A stretch of DNA of 37,845 bases. Origin: Ichthyosporea sp. XGB-2017a. Its lineage: Eukaryota; Opisthokonta; Ichthyosporea. Under the pieces are notes generated by a model. That model was not told the DNA's origin. It worked only from the letters and a program-made list of their open reading frames with translations, and made no database searches. A program made the translations under genes and the position numbers. Shown here piece after piece: positions 1 through 10,320 of the stretch. The stretch's first letter is position 1; every line of letters begins with the position of its first letter. The DNA is taken from assembly GCA_002811675.1 (NCBI GenBank), contig PDIM01000027.1, forward strand, positions 1-37,845. The letters run 5' to 3'.

Positions 1-26
1 CATAATCGAGCGAGCTTGCGAGCGAT

Positions 27-139
27 TCCTCCTTACTGATCGACAATTTAAATACACTTTTAGGGCGTCCTCTGATTGGCTCCTGGAATTTGGGCTACTA
101 TCTATAACCCTAAAGAAGAAAATGGCGAGCGAGCCGACC
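27..139 (+). repeat. dispersed repeat, copy A
   Basis: About 113 bp that match 24445-24544 in the same orientation. Shared blocks are TCCTCCTTACTGA at the left, then TTTAAAT, CACTTTTAG and GCGTCCTCTGA, and at the right ATAACCCTAAAGAAGAAAAT followed by AGCGA and CCGACC. The middle differs in length and sequence. Terminal inverted repeats are not evident. It could be a degenerate mobile-element end or a family of promoter or UTR elements. The AACCCTAAA block resembles a telomere unit but is not tandem. Confidence 0.75.
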
Positions 140-287
140 TTTAGGTCATTGCAATTTTTGCGGGGGTACTATATGTCATGCGTAACCCTCGTTCTCTTCC
201 ACGCGGCCTCTCTTTGGTGTGTGTTTTAACTTTTATTTGAGAGCAGTTTGAGACACTCATAGAATGTTGTGTGTGTATGGTGCCAGT

Positions 288-399
288 GTGTGTGTGTGAG
301 GTAGATTCACTGTAAGACTGGAACACGAAGAACAAGGGGGATCGTGTGTGTGTGAGGTAGATTCACTGTAAGACTGGAACACGAAGAACAAGGGGGATC
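288..399 (+). repeat. perfect 56-bp tandem duplication
   Basis: Two identical 56-bp units abut at 288-343 and 344-399. Each begins with a GT-dinucleotide run and ends GGGGGATC. The array lies 85 bp before the uL22m start codon, so it probably falls in the 5' UTR or promoter. No divergence between units is seen, which suggests a recent duplication. Apart from this, the repeat copy at 27-139 and a GT-rich tract, I see no gene in 1-483. Confidence 0.9.
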
Positions 400-483
400 A
401 TTAAGAAGGCCTAGTCCCGTCTATTGCCCTGTGTTAGATAGTTTGTTTGCTCCGAGTATATCTGATCTAGTTTTGAAACTATA

Positions 484-1313
484 ATGTCATTTTTAGTGCA
501 GGCCTGTGTGGGGTCTCGGGGGATTATGAGGGGAGCGGGAATGGTTTTTGGTTTGGGTAGAAAAATTCCAGTAAACATGTTTGAATGTAGGGGAAATGCT
601 TTTATCAATGTACAGAAAAGAGCCTTTCATGGTGGTTTACTTTTGCGTAAAGATGAGAAGCAAATGACTTTGGACGACTTCAAAAAACCCGAAGCTAATA
701 TCATTTCTCCTGTATTTGGGGGAGATGTAGATGTTCAGGGCGGCAGTGGTACGGTTTTTGAAGCTCCTCCTGAGTTTGATCTTTCGGCATTGGAGCACGT
801 TGTATACACGGATAACTACAAAATGAGTCCAACGAAGATGAATATGGTGGGAAAGCTTATTCGAAAGCTTCACGTTGAGCAAGCAATTGAGCAGTTGACA
901 TTTTGCAGAAAGAGGGGTGCGGTGTTGATGAAGGATATGGTAATTGAGGCAATTTGTGAAGCTCAGCATAAAGGCTTGGATAGAGACAAGCTTTACGTAG
1001 GTAAGTTTTATAGGAGGTGTTTTGTTTGCATTTTTATATTGTAGTTTTGAGATCCATTTAGTAACTTCTTTTGTTTTTGTTGCTGCAAACAGCTGAAGTG
1101 CTTGTTACGCGGGGGAGGACGTTGAAGAAGCTAAATATTCATGGAAGGGGTAGAATGGGTGTGATTCGTAAGAGAAGATGTTGTGTTACGGTGAAAGTAC
1201 GGGAATGCGAAGTTCCACTGGTAAAGTTTGTTACTCAGAAGCCGATGGAAAAGCAAATTTTCTATCAAACTAAAATCAAACCTGTGGGAAAAACCATCAG
1301 ACTAGCCAATTGA
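484..1313 (+). CDS. MRPL22: mitochondrial large-subunit ribosomal protein uL22m
   Basis: Two exons, 484-1000 and 1093-1313, give 245 aa. The 92-bp intron has a GTAAGT donor and an AACAG acceptor, and contains TAGTAAC as a branch-site candidate. Splicing joins LYV to AEVLVTRGRTLKKL in frame. The C-terminal half is the uL22 fold: YKMSPTKMNMVGKLIRKL corresponds to the first helix region, and the glycine/arginine-rich hairpin HGRGRMGVIRKRRC is the loop that lines the peptide exit tunnel. The first 50 residues are basic, hydroxylated and nearly free of acid, with RAFHGG near their end, as expected for a mitochondrial presequence. The protein is therefore assigned to the mitoribosome rather than the cytosolic (eL/uL22 eukaryotic) ribosome. 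The start is the first ATG of the open frame. Confidence 0.88.
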
Positions 1314-1405
1314 TAAGGATTGGCAGTGTTAAGCGGCGGATGAAGCGGAAGCTGTATTTGTAGTGAAGGGAGAGTGCTTTATTAGCACGAATATGCTCAA
1401 CAAAG

Positions 1406-1411
1406 AATAAA
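1406..1411 (+). terminator. poly(A) signal AATAAA of uL22m
   Basis: Canonical AATAAA 92 bp after the uL22m stop codon. Confidence 0.55.
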
Positions 1412-2445
1412 GGGGGAAGTGAGCTTAGTTTCACCAAACCAATTGATAAATTAATGAGATGAAACATCCTATTAGCCATCTTAGAGAAAATGGTATTGCT
1501 GCTGTTGGTAGTACTACATAGTGAGGTAGAAAGCGAACCAAACTTTGGAACAATTAGTATTCCAGACCTATTGCTTTGTTATGCACAAAGGAACATGAAC
1601 AGCTGAGAGAGGTGTCTGGTATTGGAAGCCTGTTAACGTGTCATAACGGAGCTCAAGATAAAAAAATGTAGCATATATATTGTATTGTTGTTATTATATA
1701 TATATCATGAAAAGGAAAGTTGTAGCAAAGAGAGTACAAGTAGCACCGATGGCTCCCAAACCACGCCACGCCACGGGTGCCTGTATAGACCCAACCAACT
1801 ATGATACTGAAGCCAATACATGTACTGCAACTATTAGTCATCCATGCATGAGGGAGTCTAGCTTTGGGCTATAGTGAATGTCTATAGTACATTGGTTTTG
1901 GCCTAGCTTTGGGGCTTTTTTAGGCACAACTACCATATATAGAAGGGGTAGAGAACCGAGCTGGTGACTAAAATACTTTATTTGGAAATACATTCCGGAT
2001 AGATTTTCTACTAGATAATATAAAATAATAATTACAACACATGATAGCTAGCTTAATTATATAGGTGCCTGTGTTATCCTTACCTATAAGCTTCAATTCG
2101 CTTATAATATGTGCATGTATAGCAGCGGTTGGAGCTCATGTTGCTTCAGTGTTGCTCATATAACGCGAGTGTAGTGCTGCACACACATCCCTGTTCTATT
2201 GAGCTGTAGATGAAATAGTGAAATAGCCAAGAAGATTTAGGGATCCTATGAGGCATATGTGCCTGTGTTATAATTTGAGGGTCTTCAGAAACGCTTCTCT
2301 GTGTTGAACTAGTTGGTGTTTTGTGTCTTTTTTTCTTCTTACACTTGAGGAACTGAAAAAGGGGGAGCTAAGGAGTGAAATCACAATATGATAAAGAGCG
2401 TGTTATGATTTGATACAATAGAGTTTAGTCTTTTATTTATTCGCA
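1412..2445 (+). other. intergenic region before the channel gene
   Basis: About 1.0 kb with no supported gene. It holds a short TA-rich run near 1675-1705 and a short repeated phrase GTGCCTGTGTTAT (about 2066 and 2259). Small open frames here lack coding character. The last few hundred bases presumably contain the promoter and 5' UTR of the channel gene; no clear TATA box was identified. Confidence 0.5.
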
Positions 2446-5400
2446 ATGGAAGACGAAGATTACACTGATTCAGGGGGAGGACCTCCTTCGATGGTGGACT
2501 CTGAAAACTCAGCAGGGAATGATGCGTTCTCGAATATTCCTGAAATGGTCAGTGTATCTATAGCTGCTCCAGATGCGGGTAGGGAAGGCGCAGGGATAGC
2601 TCAGGAGCTAACTAGTGACTCTATTTTAGCTATACAAGAGGATCAGGACAAAGAGACCGAGCTTTCGAGGGTACCGAATGCAATCGTTTGGGATACAGCG
2701 GATACAAACGGAAACGATCCAGAGAGTGGGAGGGAAGAAAGGAAGCAAAGTACAAAAATATCTCTGTGTATCAATGGGTTAGAAGTAGATAATGCATTTT
2801 TGGATAAAGGCCCTGACGTGGAAGGTCCCCTTGCTACTGCCAGCTCCTGCTCCAGTCTTGGGTCATGGGGTGGTGAGATGTCAGAGGGAAGTGTTGTGAA
2901 AGATAGAAAAGAGACTTTAAGGGATAACGTGGATTTTTTTCTAAATGCAACCAAGCTGGCGATCGACAGTAAGGAAGATAATGACAGCGGGGGTGAGAAG
3001 AGTACAAGTTCGCATGAAAACAGTGCCCATGAAGGTGGCACAGATGAATTGGGTTCTCTTCCTTCTATAACATCGATGGACTCTGACAAATACAAAGTAG
3101 TGGGATTGAGGCAGAGGGCAGAAAGTATTACCATTTCAACAAACAAAATAGGGGGTATAAAGGCGGTTGTTGAAGTGCCAATGTCTCGATCCTGCTATGT
3201 ATTCACTATTCACAACAGCTTCAGAAAACTTTGCATCAGCACTGTTCTACACGAATACTTTGACTGGCTCATAGTGTTGACTATCCTTACAAACTGTGTC
3301 TTTTTGGCGATGAATAATCCTCCTGAAGTTGCTGAATTTGTCTTTACGGGCATCTTTACTCTTGAAATGATACTGAAAATTGTGTCATACGGCTTTGTAC
3401 AACATAAAGGATCTTACCTGAGGGATTCATGGAATAGGTTGGATTTTGCAGTTGTTCTTTTGGGGTATTTGGCTTTTATTCCTGGTGTGGGTAATTGGTC
3501 ATTTGTACGGACAATCCGCGTACTTAGAGCACTAAGGGCAATTACTGTTATACCGGGGTTAAAGACAATGGTGAACTCGTTGATAGCTTCGTTTTTTGCA
3601 CTGTTTGATGTTTCAATGATGATTTTGTCATTTATGATCATCTTTGCTATCATTGGGGTTCAGCTATATGAGGGTTTGTTGCGGCAGAAATGCGTGATAT
3701 ACTCGGGACCACGGAATTGGCATTTGGAAGACCTTGGAAGGTTTTCGTTGCAATATTTCAATGGGACTGAGGCTAACTTGACTAATGTGGAATATCCTGC
3801 ATATGTTGCATATAGGGAGGGGGATATGTTTCTATGTGGCAATGAAACTACAAGCTTAAGCTGTCCATACCTTGGTCAAAACTCTGCTATATCGTGCGTA
3901 AACATAGGACCAAATCCAAATTTTGGGTATACAAGCTGGGATAACTTTTTGTGGGGCTTATTGAATGCGCTGCAAATAGTTACACTGGATTTCTGGGAGG
4001 ACATATTTCAAAAGACTCTCGCCACAGCAGGTGTAGACCACGTCATCTATTTCATATTGGCGGTTTGGATCGGGTCCTTTTTTATGTTGAATTTGGTCTT
4101 AGCAGTTGTAACAATGGCCTATGAGACAAATATCGATATTGATAAGAAAGAAAAAGAGGAAAACGAAGAAAAAGCCACAGATTTTGATGAACTTATTACT
4201 GAATTAGAACCATCGAACCCAGCAAACCGCAAGCTTTCAATTCAACAATCCATGTTTATCGTTCAAAATGGTGTGAAGCGATATTGGTATCAGCTCCGTA
4301 AACAGTGCAAATGTATAATTGCTACGTCGTGGTTTAATAATACAGTAATGGTCTTCATATTATTGAACACTTTATCACTAGCAGCGGACCACCCCTTCCA
4401 GCCGGAATGGTTAACATCTCTTCAAGAAATCTCCAATTACATCTTTCTGTCTGTGTTTGCTCTTGAAATGGTAATTAAGCTTCTAGGATTGGGATTTAAG
4501 GGCTATTGGAAAGACAAGTGGAATATTCTCGATGGGCTCGTTGTCATAATTAGCTTCATTGAACTTGGGGTGGGTGGTTCGCTCTCTGCATTACGCTCAT
4601 TTCGCTTATTAAGAGTGTTCAAGTTAGCCAAAGCTTGGCCAACGATGCGTAACCTTATTGCTATCATTGGTAATAGTTTGGCGGCCGTAGGTAACCTTTG
4701 TCTGGTACTTGCACTGATCATTTACATGTTTGCCGTTACAGGTCAAAAATTGTTTGGAGAATCATATAAGGCAGAGGATTTTCCTGAAGGGGAACTTCCT
4801 CGATGGAGCTTTATAGATTTCTATCACTCGTTTTTGCTTATATTTCGCATATTATGCGGCGAGTGGATAGAAGCTCTATGGGAAACCATGTTGGTCACCC
4901 ATTGGACGGCAGTATTCTTCTATGTAGCTGTCATTGTTATAGCACAATTCTTAATTTTGAATCTTTTCCTCGCCCTATTGCTTAACGCATTCTCCGACTA
5001 TACACCACCTGAAGCCGGAAGAAGAAGTACTCTGGCAAGTAGACAAATAACCATTGTGAAATTAAAGCTGAAGAGGCTTGTGAATTACAGATGGTTTCAA
5101 AGTGTAGAAGTTGCCCCTCTTCCAGCAGATGCTGAGCCTCCCATCGAAGAACTTACTTTGGATAAAGGGCAATCATCTTCTTTACGTAATGATGACAGTT
5201 TGCTCAGCAGCAGCCAAAAGAGTCCCGAATCAGATTCGTTCAACGAGCTCTCGATTCCTAAAGTGAATAATATTGATGAAAAATCCGAAAACTCTGCTCT
5301 AGCCTCAGCTTCTAGTCAGGATAAGGTAGAAAAAACGGAGGGCACTGTCGAGCAGTGCATTGATGTAGAGGCTGAAGAGGTTGAAGAGGCAAATGAGCAA

Positions 5401-7872
5401 GATATGTATGACAAAAGCAATGCGCGGTCTGGGAATGGCTTAAGCAACGATGAAAAGATTTGCAATTTACTTTTTAACAGTGAGCCTCCGAAGACTATCC
5501 TTTGCTTTCCAGAACCCAAGTGGATGAAACGCTCAAGGGCCATTTCACTTCAAATAATTAGTCATAGATACTTCGACGCTTTCATTTTGACATTTATTGT
5601 GCTTAGTTCTATTGCATTGTGCTTTGAGGATGTTAATCTCAAGAAGCGCGATACTCTTCGTTTTGCCTTGGATATTCTGAATATAATATTTGCCGTCGTC
5701 TTTACCCTCGAACTTCTTATAAAAATGTATGCATTGGGAGTAGGTGGTTATTTTTCCAGTTGGTGGAACAGGCTGGATGCATTTATTGTGGCAGTGACGT
5801 TGGCTGATATTTTTACTTCTGGTGGGCAACTTGGTGCATTTAAGTCTATTAGAACAATGCGCGCGCTTCGCCCCCTGAAAGCTATTAGTCGTTGGCAAGG
5901 AATGAAAATTGTTATCAATGCTTTGTTGTTATCAATCCCATCAATCTCCCAAGTGCTCTTAGTCTGTATGGTATTTTGGCTCATTTTCAGTATACTAGGG
6001 GTGCAGTACTTTGGGGGCATGTTTTTTAAGTGCCTTGACCTAAGTACAGACCCCCCAACTCTTCTACCTACTGATATCGTAAATGACAAGACAGAGTGCC
6101 TGGCTAAAAATTATTCGTGGGAAAACTCAAAAGTCAATTTTGACAATGTGATAAATGGATATTTGGCTCTCTTTCAGGTAGCAACGTTTGAGGGGTGGCA
6201 AGAAGTATTCGATGACTCAGTTGACGCCAGGGGATTGAACTTGCAACCCAGACTTAAGAATAACGAGGCGGCGTATATGTTCTACGTTGTTTTCATTATT
6301 TTCGGTTCCTTCTTCTCCCTGAATCTTTTTATTGGTGTGATTCTTGATAATTTCAATAAGATGAAAAAGAATTTTGAAGGTCATGGGTTTCTTACAGAAG
6401 ACCAAGTGAAATGGGTCGAGGCAACGAGAAAAATGTGCACGAATGCAAGGCCTGAAAAGCAAATTCCAGTTCCCAAGCAAAAATGGGCTGCTTCATTGTA
6501 TGAATACTGCATGTCATCACAATTTGAAATAATTATCATGGGTATCATTGTTGTCAACTTGATGACAATGACAGCGCAACACTACCAACAGTCTGATGGA
6601 GTCACGGAATTTTTGCGCATTTCGAATTTCATATTTACGGGAATTTACATCGTTGAGGCCATTCTCAAGCTATTAGCATTTCGTCTTCATTACTTTACAA
6701 AAGGATGGAATCAGTTTGATTTCATCATTTGTTTACTTTCTATTGCAGGAGTAATTATTGAAGAAATGGGATCAACAGCCATCATTAATCCCACTCTTAT
6801 AAGAATTGTCCGTGTGCTTAGAATTGGTCGAATATTAAGACTGCTCAAAAGGGCTGAGGGGGTTAAAAGGCTCTTCGTTACACTTATGTTGTCTTTACCC
6901 TCACTTGTTAATATCGGGTCACTTCTTTTGCTAATCATGTTTATCTACTCAGTGATTGGAATGTCTTTGTTTGGCGAGGTAGTGTTCAACAGCGGTATTA
7001 ATGAAATGACTAATTTCCAAACTTTCGGAATGTCACTTTTATCAATGTTCCGCTTGAGCACTTCCGCAGGATGGAATGACGTTTTGGATGGCCTGATGGT
7101 TGGCCCTCCCGATTGTGATCCGAATTATCTTGGCCTTGATAATGGCAATTGTGGAAACAGACTAGCTGCAATTATCTTCTTCGTTTCGTATGTTTCTATT
7201 GCATTCTTGATTGTGATAAATATGTACATTGCCATCGTATTGGAAAACTTTGAACTTGCAAGAAGAGAAGATGAAGAAGTGAGTGATGAAGACTTCGAGG
7301 ACTTTATAGCTCTATGGGAAGAGTTTGATCCAAAAGCCACCCACACAATTAGTTCTGATAAGCTATTGCCATTTTTATCAAGTCTAGAACCTCCGTTTGG
7401 TAACAAGGATGAGAGCGAGGAAACCGTGCTGGCACTAGAAATACCCCTTTATGATGAAAAAGCACATTTACTTGATGTGCTTAAGTGTTTATTGAAGCGG
7501 GTATACGGCAATGTCGAACTTCCTGATTCAGTATCAGAGGAACTAGAACACAAAATGATTGCAGCGTTTCCAACGCTAAAGAAATACCGGGGATTTGAAA
7601 AGGAAACTACGAAGTCTCGCGCTGAAAAAGTAAGAGCTGCTAGACTGATACAAAAATTTTTCAGAGAATCGAAACTAAGAAGCGAACAGAACTTCATTAC
7701 CAATATCAAAGATAAAATCAACTACGGAAGTTCATGCAATCTGTTCTTGCCTGAAGACATCAAAGAGTTTGATATGAAGACACAGATTGAAATGGACTTT
7801 TTTAACAAACGAGTGGGCGAAAGTGCTCGATATTCTGTTCGACAGTCACTCTTATACCAACTTCGACCATAA
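2446..7872 (+). CDS. four-domain voltage-gated cation channel, Nav2-like (DEEA filter)
   Basis: A single 1808-codon exon. It encodes four repeats of six membrane segments plus a pore loop, in the plasma membrane. Filter residues are D515 (TLDFWED), E806 (LCGEWIE), E1249 (TFEGWQE) and A1541 (TSAGWND), giving D-E-E-A. Known vertebrate sodium-selective Nav channels are DEKA, and calcium channels are EEEE or EEDD. DEEA is typical of choanoflagellate, apusozoan and invertebrate Nav2 channels, which pass both calcium and sodium. S4 voltage sensors are intact: R355/358/361/364; R717/720/723 and K726; K1133 with R1136/1139/1142; R1453/1456/1459/1462/1465. The III-IV linker is of Nav length and has GFLT (1314-1317) where Nav has the IFMT inactivation particle. 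The C-terminus has the Nav EF-hand-like region (DFEDFIALWEEFDPKAT, about residue 1619) and an IQ-like calmodulin motif (AARLIQKFFRESKLR). The first 240 residues are acidic and low in complexity. Confidence 0.95.
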   Translation: MEDEDYTDSGGGPPSMVDSENSAGNDAFSNIPEMVSVSIAAPDAGREGAGIAQELTSDSILAIQEDQDKETELSRVPNAIVWDTADTNGNDPESGREERKQSTKISLCINGLEVDNAFLDKGPDVEGPLATASSCSSLGSWGGEMSEGSVVKDRKETLRDNVDFFLNATKLAIDSKEDNDSGGEKSTSSHENSAHEGGTDELGSLPSITSMDSDKYKVVGLRQRAESITISTNKIGGIKAVVEVPMSRSCYVFTIHNSFRKLCISTVLHEYFDWLIVLTILTNCVFLAMNNPPEVAEFVFTGIFTLEMILKIVSYGFVQHKGSYLRDSWNRLDFAVVLLGYLAFIPGVGNWSFVRTIRVLRALRAITVIPGLKTMVNSLIASFFALFDVSMMILSFMIIFAIIGVQLYEGLLRQKCVIYSGPRNWHLEDLGRFSLQYFNGTEANLTNVEYPAYVAYREGDMFLCGNETTSLSCPYLGQNSAISCVNIGPNPNFGYTSWDNFLWGLLNALQIVTLDFWEDIFQKTLATAGVDHVIYFILAVWIGSFFMLNLVLAVVTMAYETNIDIDKKEKEENEEKATDFDELITELEPSNPANRKLSIQQSMFIVQNGVKRYWYQLRKQCKCIIATSWFNNTVMVFILLNTLSLAADHPFQPEWLTSLQEISNYIFLSVFALEMVIKLLGLGFKGYWKDKWNILDGLVVIISFIELGVGGSLSALRSFRLLRVFKLAKAWPTMRNLIAIIGNSLAAVGNLCLVLALIIYMFAVTGQKLFGESYKAEDFPEGELPRWSFIDFYHSFLLIFRILCGEWIEALWETMLVTHWTAVFFYVAVIVIAQFLILNLFLALLLNAFSDYTPPEAGRRSTLASRQITIVKLKLKRLVNYRWFQSVEVAPLPADAEPPIEELTLDKGQSSSLRNDDSLLSSSQKSPESDSFNELSIPKVNNIDEKSENSALASASSQDKVEKTEGTVEQCIDVEAEEVEEANEQDMYDKSNARSGNGLSNDEKICNLLFNSEPPKTILCFPEPKWMKRSRAISLQIISHRYFDAFILTFIVLSSIALCFEDVNLKKRDTLRFALDILNIIFAVVFTLELLIKMYALGVGGYFSSWWNRLDAFIVAVTLADIFTSGGQLGAFKSIRTMRALRPLKAISRWQGMKIVINALLLSIPSISQVLLVCMVFWLIFSILGVQYFGGMFFKCLDLSTDPPTLLPTDIVNDKTECLAKNYSWENSKVNFDNVINGYLALFQVATFEGWQEVFDDSVDARGLNLQPRLKNNEAAYMFYVVFIIFGSFFSLNLFIGVILDNFNKMKKNFEGHGFLTEDQVKWVEATRKMCTNARPEKQIPVPKQKWAASLYEYCMSSQFEIIIMGIIVVNLMTMTAQHYQQSDGVTEFLRISNFIFTGIYIVEAILKLLAFRLHYFTKGWNQFDFIICLLSIAGVIIEEMGSTAIINPTLIRIVRVLRIGRILRLLKRAEGVKRLFVTLMLSLPSLVNIGSLLLLIMFIYSVIGMSLFGEVVFNSGINEMTNFQTFGMSLLSMFRLSTSAGWNDVLDGLMVGPPDCDPNYLGLDNGNCGNRLAAIIFFVSYVSIAFLIVINMYIAIVLENFELARREDEEVSDEDFEDFIALWEEFDPKATHTISSDKLLPFLSSLEPPFGNKDESEETVLALEIPLYDEKAHLLDVLKCLLKRVYGNVELPDSVSEELEHKMIAAFPTLKKYRGFEKETTKSRAEKVRAARLIQKFFRESKLRSEQNFITNIKDKINYGSSCNLFLPEDIKEFDMKTQIEMDFFNKRVGESARYSVRQSLLYQLRP

Positions 7873-7974
7873 CCATTGCAATGTTCAACATCCAGTGCAA
7901 CAATAAGTCACACTAGAGTCACTAGAGTCCACTAGCATGAAGAGGCAGCCAACAACAAACAGTTCTCACAGAAC

Positions 7975-7980
7975 AATAAA
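7975..7980 (+). terminator. poly(A) signal AATAAA of the channel gene
   Basis: AATAAA 102 bp after the channel stop codon. It lies only 88 bp from the stop codon of the convergent membrane-protein gene on the other strand, so the two 3' UTRs meet or overlap. Confidence 0.5.
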
Positions 7981-8067
7981 TTAACATATTTAAATTATCT
8001 TTTTTCCAAATACGTTTCAAGAAATCAACCTTGCAATGACAAAGCACACGGCGAAAACCTTTTTTCA

Positions 8068-9684
8068 TTAAAAGAAATACACTCTTTGCTGGTATTGAAC
8101 AATTGTCATTGACATAAATGCATTTGTTGTCAGGATAGCAAACAGAAAAGAATTATAAGAGCCCTCTTTTGATTTGCGAGCAATTGATTCATAAATCTTG
8201 TCATAGACAACGCGTCTGTACTTCTTGAGTAACCATTTCCCAATCACCCCTGAAACAAATGCAGCAAACAAAAACGACACAGCATACAACATTGCGTTTC
8301 GAAAGTTGGAGGAGTTCAATTCGCCATCATTTTCAACTGAAATTTCTGTTGTAAAGTTCACTGTGCCGCTACTAAAAGGATAAAAATCATTGTTGTAACC
8401 AAACCGCAAAATGGGAATATTCACAAGAAAAAAAATGGCTGATGATAACTGACTAATAATCTTGAAACTGAAGAACCAAGTCTGACGTCGCCGATAGCCC
8501 GGTCGAATATTAGAATGACCTCGGTCATCAGGATCAATATCCTCAAAGATGGGCACACCCTTCTGTCCTTTAAAAAAGGCCTTTATCCATACCCGAAAGC
8601 GAAACCAGATATCGGTTAAGAAGAGAAGATATGCAATATTTCCACCCGTTTTAACAACCCATAGTACAACAAAGACTATCCCCGGCGAATGAACACTTGG
8701 GTACGCAAGTGTTTGAAACATGTCATTCAAATTCTCCAGCCACAGGCCCGCAAAAATCATGCTCATTTCTAAAGGAAGAGCATCAGTATAGGCAAGCAAT
8801 ATCTTTTTAAAGATAAATACAAGCAATTCAAGGGATATAGTAAGTACGACCTGGAGTATGCTTCCCACTTCACTAAATCCAATGACATACAAGGAAAGAA
8901 TCACAATATACAAAAAAAAGAAGCTCAAAATTTTTGTAAACAAAGACAATTTTGACTTGAACAAATCAACATTGCACGCAAATTTCTTCTGGTCCGAAAA
9001 GTAAAGCAGGAGCACAGTTCCGTACAATGAAATAAAAAGCCCAACAACACCATTACATGACCAAGGATCATGGATGGCCACTGTTGTACCCACCACAAGG
9101 ACTTCTGCACAGTAGATAACTATCAGCATGTAACCCCACGAACGAAAAGGTCTCCACGGTCTATCCTCGTCGAGGGTCGCAAAGAACATGGAAATAATAA
9201 GCCAAGACAGGAGGGTGAAGGTACCTGGCTGCACGAAAAACACCCAAGTGGCTTTGTGCCTAAATGACTCGTAAGGATCAAAGAGTGGAACTATCCCAAA
9301 ATAAATGGCACTAGCAACAGACGGAACGAAAGAAAGTAACAGCATCCAAAGCAAGAGATTGTACGTGGTATTCGAGAAAAACGTAAATCCGAATACCTTT
9401 TGTGCAAAAGCATCTTTTCGGGATTTAATCTTAGATTCATCCCCTTTGTAGGGAATATGTCGCGAATGGTTGTTTTCCATTGATGCACATGTTGTGGCAT
9501 TTCTATTGGTTGTATTAATACCGGATGCAGAGAAATCTAAAGGGTCTTTCGTATCATCGCTCAAGCTTTGAGTCAAAACAACTCTCAACTCCTCTTCTTG
9601 CGCAGCATTCCTCTCCTGGTTCTGCTCTGCATCCCCCGGCTGCGCCATTATATTGACAGCCATTGTTTGATCTTCTGTAGGCAT
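8068..9684 (-). CDS. polytopic membrane protein, family not recognised
   Basis: 538 codons in one exon, starting at the first ATG of the frame. The first 100 residues are polar and probably cytosolic. About ten to eleven hydrophobic segments follow, for example LLLWMLLLSFVPSVASAIYF, LLSWLIISMFFATL, SFFFLYIVILSLYVIGF and AMLYAVSFLFAAFVSGVIG. A polar loop, EDIDPDDRGHSNIRPGYRRR, separates the last third, and two NxT/S sequons lie in the loop before the last two segments. I see no ion-channel filter, transporter signature or nucleotide-binding motif, so function is left open. It is convergent with the channel gene and divergent from the diacylglycerol kinase gene (637 bp between start codons). 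Length, hydrophobic periodicity and lack of internal stops support a real gene. Confidence 0.8.
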   Translation of the reverse strand: MPTEDQTMAVNIMAQPGDAEQNQERNAAQEEELRVVLTQSLSDDTKDPLDFSASGINTTNRNATTCASMENNHSRHIPYKGDESKIKSRKDAFAQKVFGFTFFSNTTYNLLLWMLLLSFVPSVASAIYFGIVPLFDPYESFRHKATWVFFVQPGTFTLLSWLIISMFFATLDEDRPWRPFRSWGYMLIVIYCAEVLVVGTTVAIHDPWSCNGVVGLFISLYGTVLLLYFSDQKKFACNVDLFKSKLSLFTKILSFFFLYIVILSLYVIGFSEVGSILQVVLTISLELLVFIFKKILLAYTDALPLEMSMIFAGLWLENLNDMFQTLAYPSVHSPGIVFVVLWVVKTGGNIAYLLFLTDIWFRFRVWIKAFFKGQKGVPIFEDIDPDDRGHSNIRPGYRRRQTWFFSFKIISQLSSAIFFLVNIPILRFGYNNDFYPFSSGTVNFTTEISVENDGELNSSNFRNAMLYAVSFLFAAFVSGVIGKWLLKKYRRVVYDKIYESIARKSKEGSYNSFLFAILTTNAFMSMTIVQYQQRVYFF

Positions 9685-10320
9685 GGCCTCGTGTACATTT
9701 ACAGAATTCTAGGGCACAACACTACACATTACACGCCACCCGCAGGCCTCAACCCCCAACTGTTTATGCAGCACTAGGCAAATCCTGAAAACAAAGAGAT
9801 TACTAAAGCGGTGTCAGTTCCGGGGCCAATTGAGTCATGGGGTTTGGTCATGATTGATGGTTTAGCAGAAACCGCAATCACACCCCTAAAAATGATCAGC
9901 TGGCGAGATGATCACTGGAATCTGAGGGATCTCTCGATTATGGACTATCCAGTGACCCTGGGGATTAGGGGATCTACGATAAAAGTAAATGAGAATGGAG
10001 ATTATGAAATGGGGCGCTTTATCACCTGGGCCTGTACCCCCGGCTAGTAGTACTCAATTTGTGTTTCGTCATTATTGGGCCCGGGCAAGGACCACATAGC
10101 TGATATTTAGTGGGGGCTGGGAGTAATTTGGGGGACGGTTTGGTTCTATACAAGATTTGGACTGGACCTGCGTTGATTTGATTACGATTGTTTGGTTTAC
10201 TGTTGATTGCAAGCGGTTCGTTGAAAGCTTTGTGTATTCTTTTTGCCATAGCAGGGCTTTTTGTTATTTTTTTTGTTTTGTGTTTTTGCTTCCCTGTTAT
10301 TTTGTTGTTTTAACGAAAAA
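9685..10320 (+). other. shared upstream region of two divergent genes
   Basis: About 640 bp between the start codons of the minus-strand membrane protein and the plus-strand kinase. It contains TGAGTCAT near 9832, a bZIP/AP-1-like core, and two nearby TGATCA palindromes around 9892 and 9909. A 78-codon open frame at 9811-10047 has no recognisable features and is not called. Its role as a bidirectional promoter is inferred from layout only. Confidence 0.4.

Noticed and set aside
116-123. Telomere sequence AACCCTAA (also about 24521)
   Set aside because: Single unit, not tandem, and shared as part of the dispersed repeat.
2643-3146. 167-codon minus-strand open frame inside the channel gene
   Set aside because: Serine/leucine-rich shadow of the acidic N-terminus of the channel.
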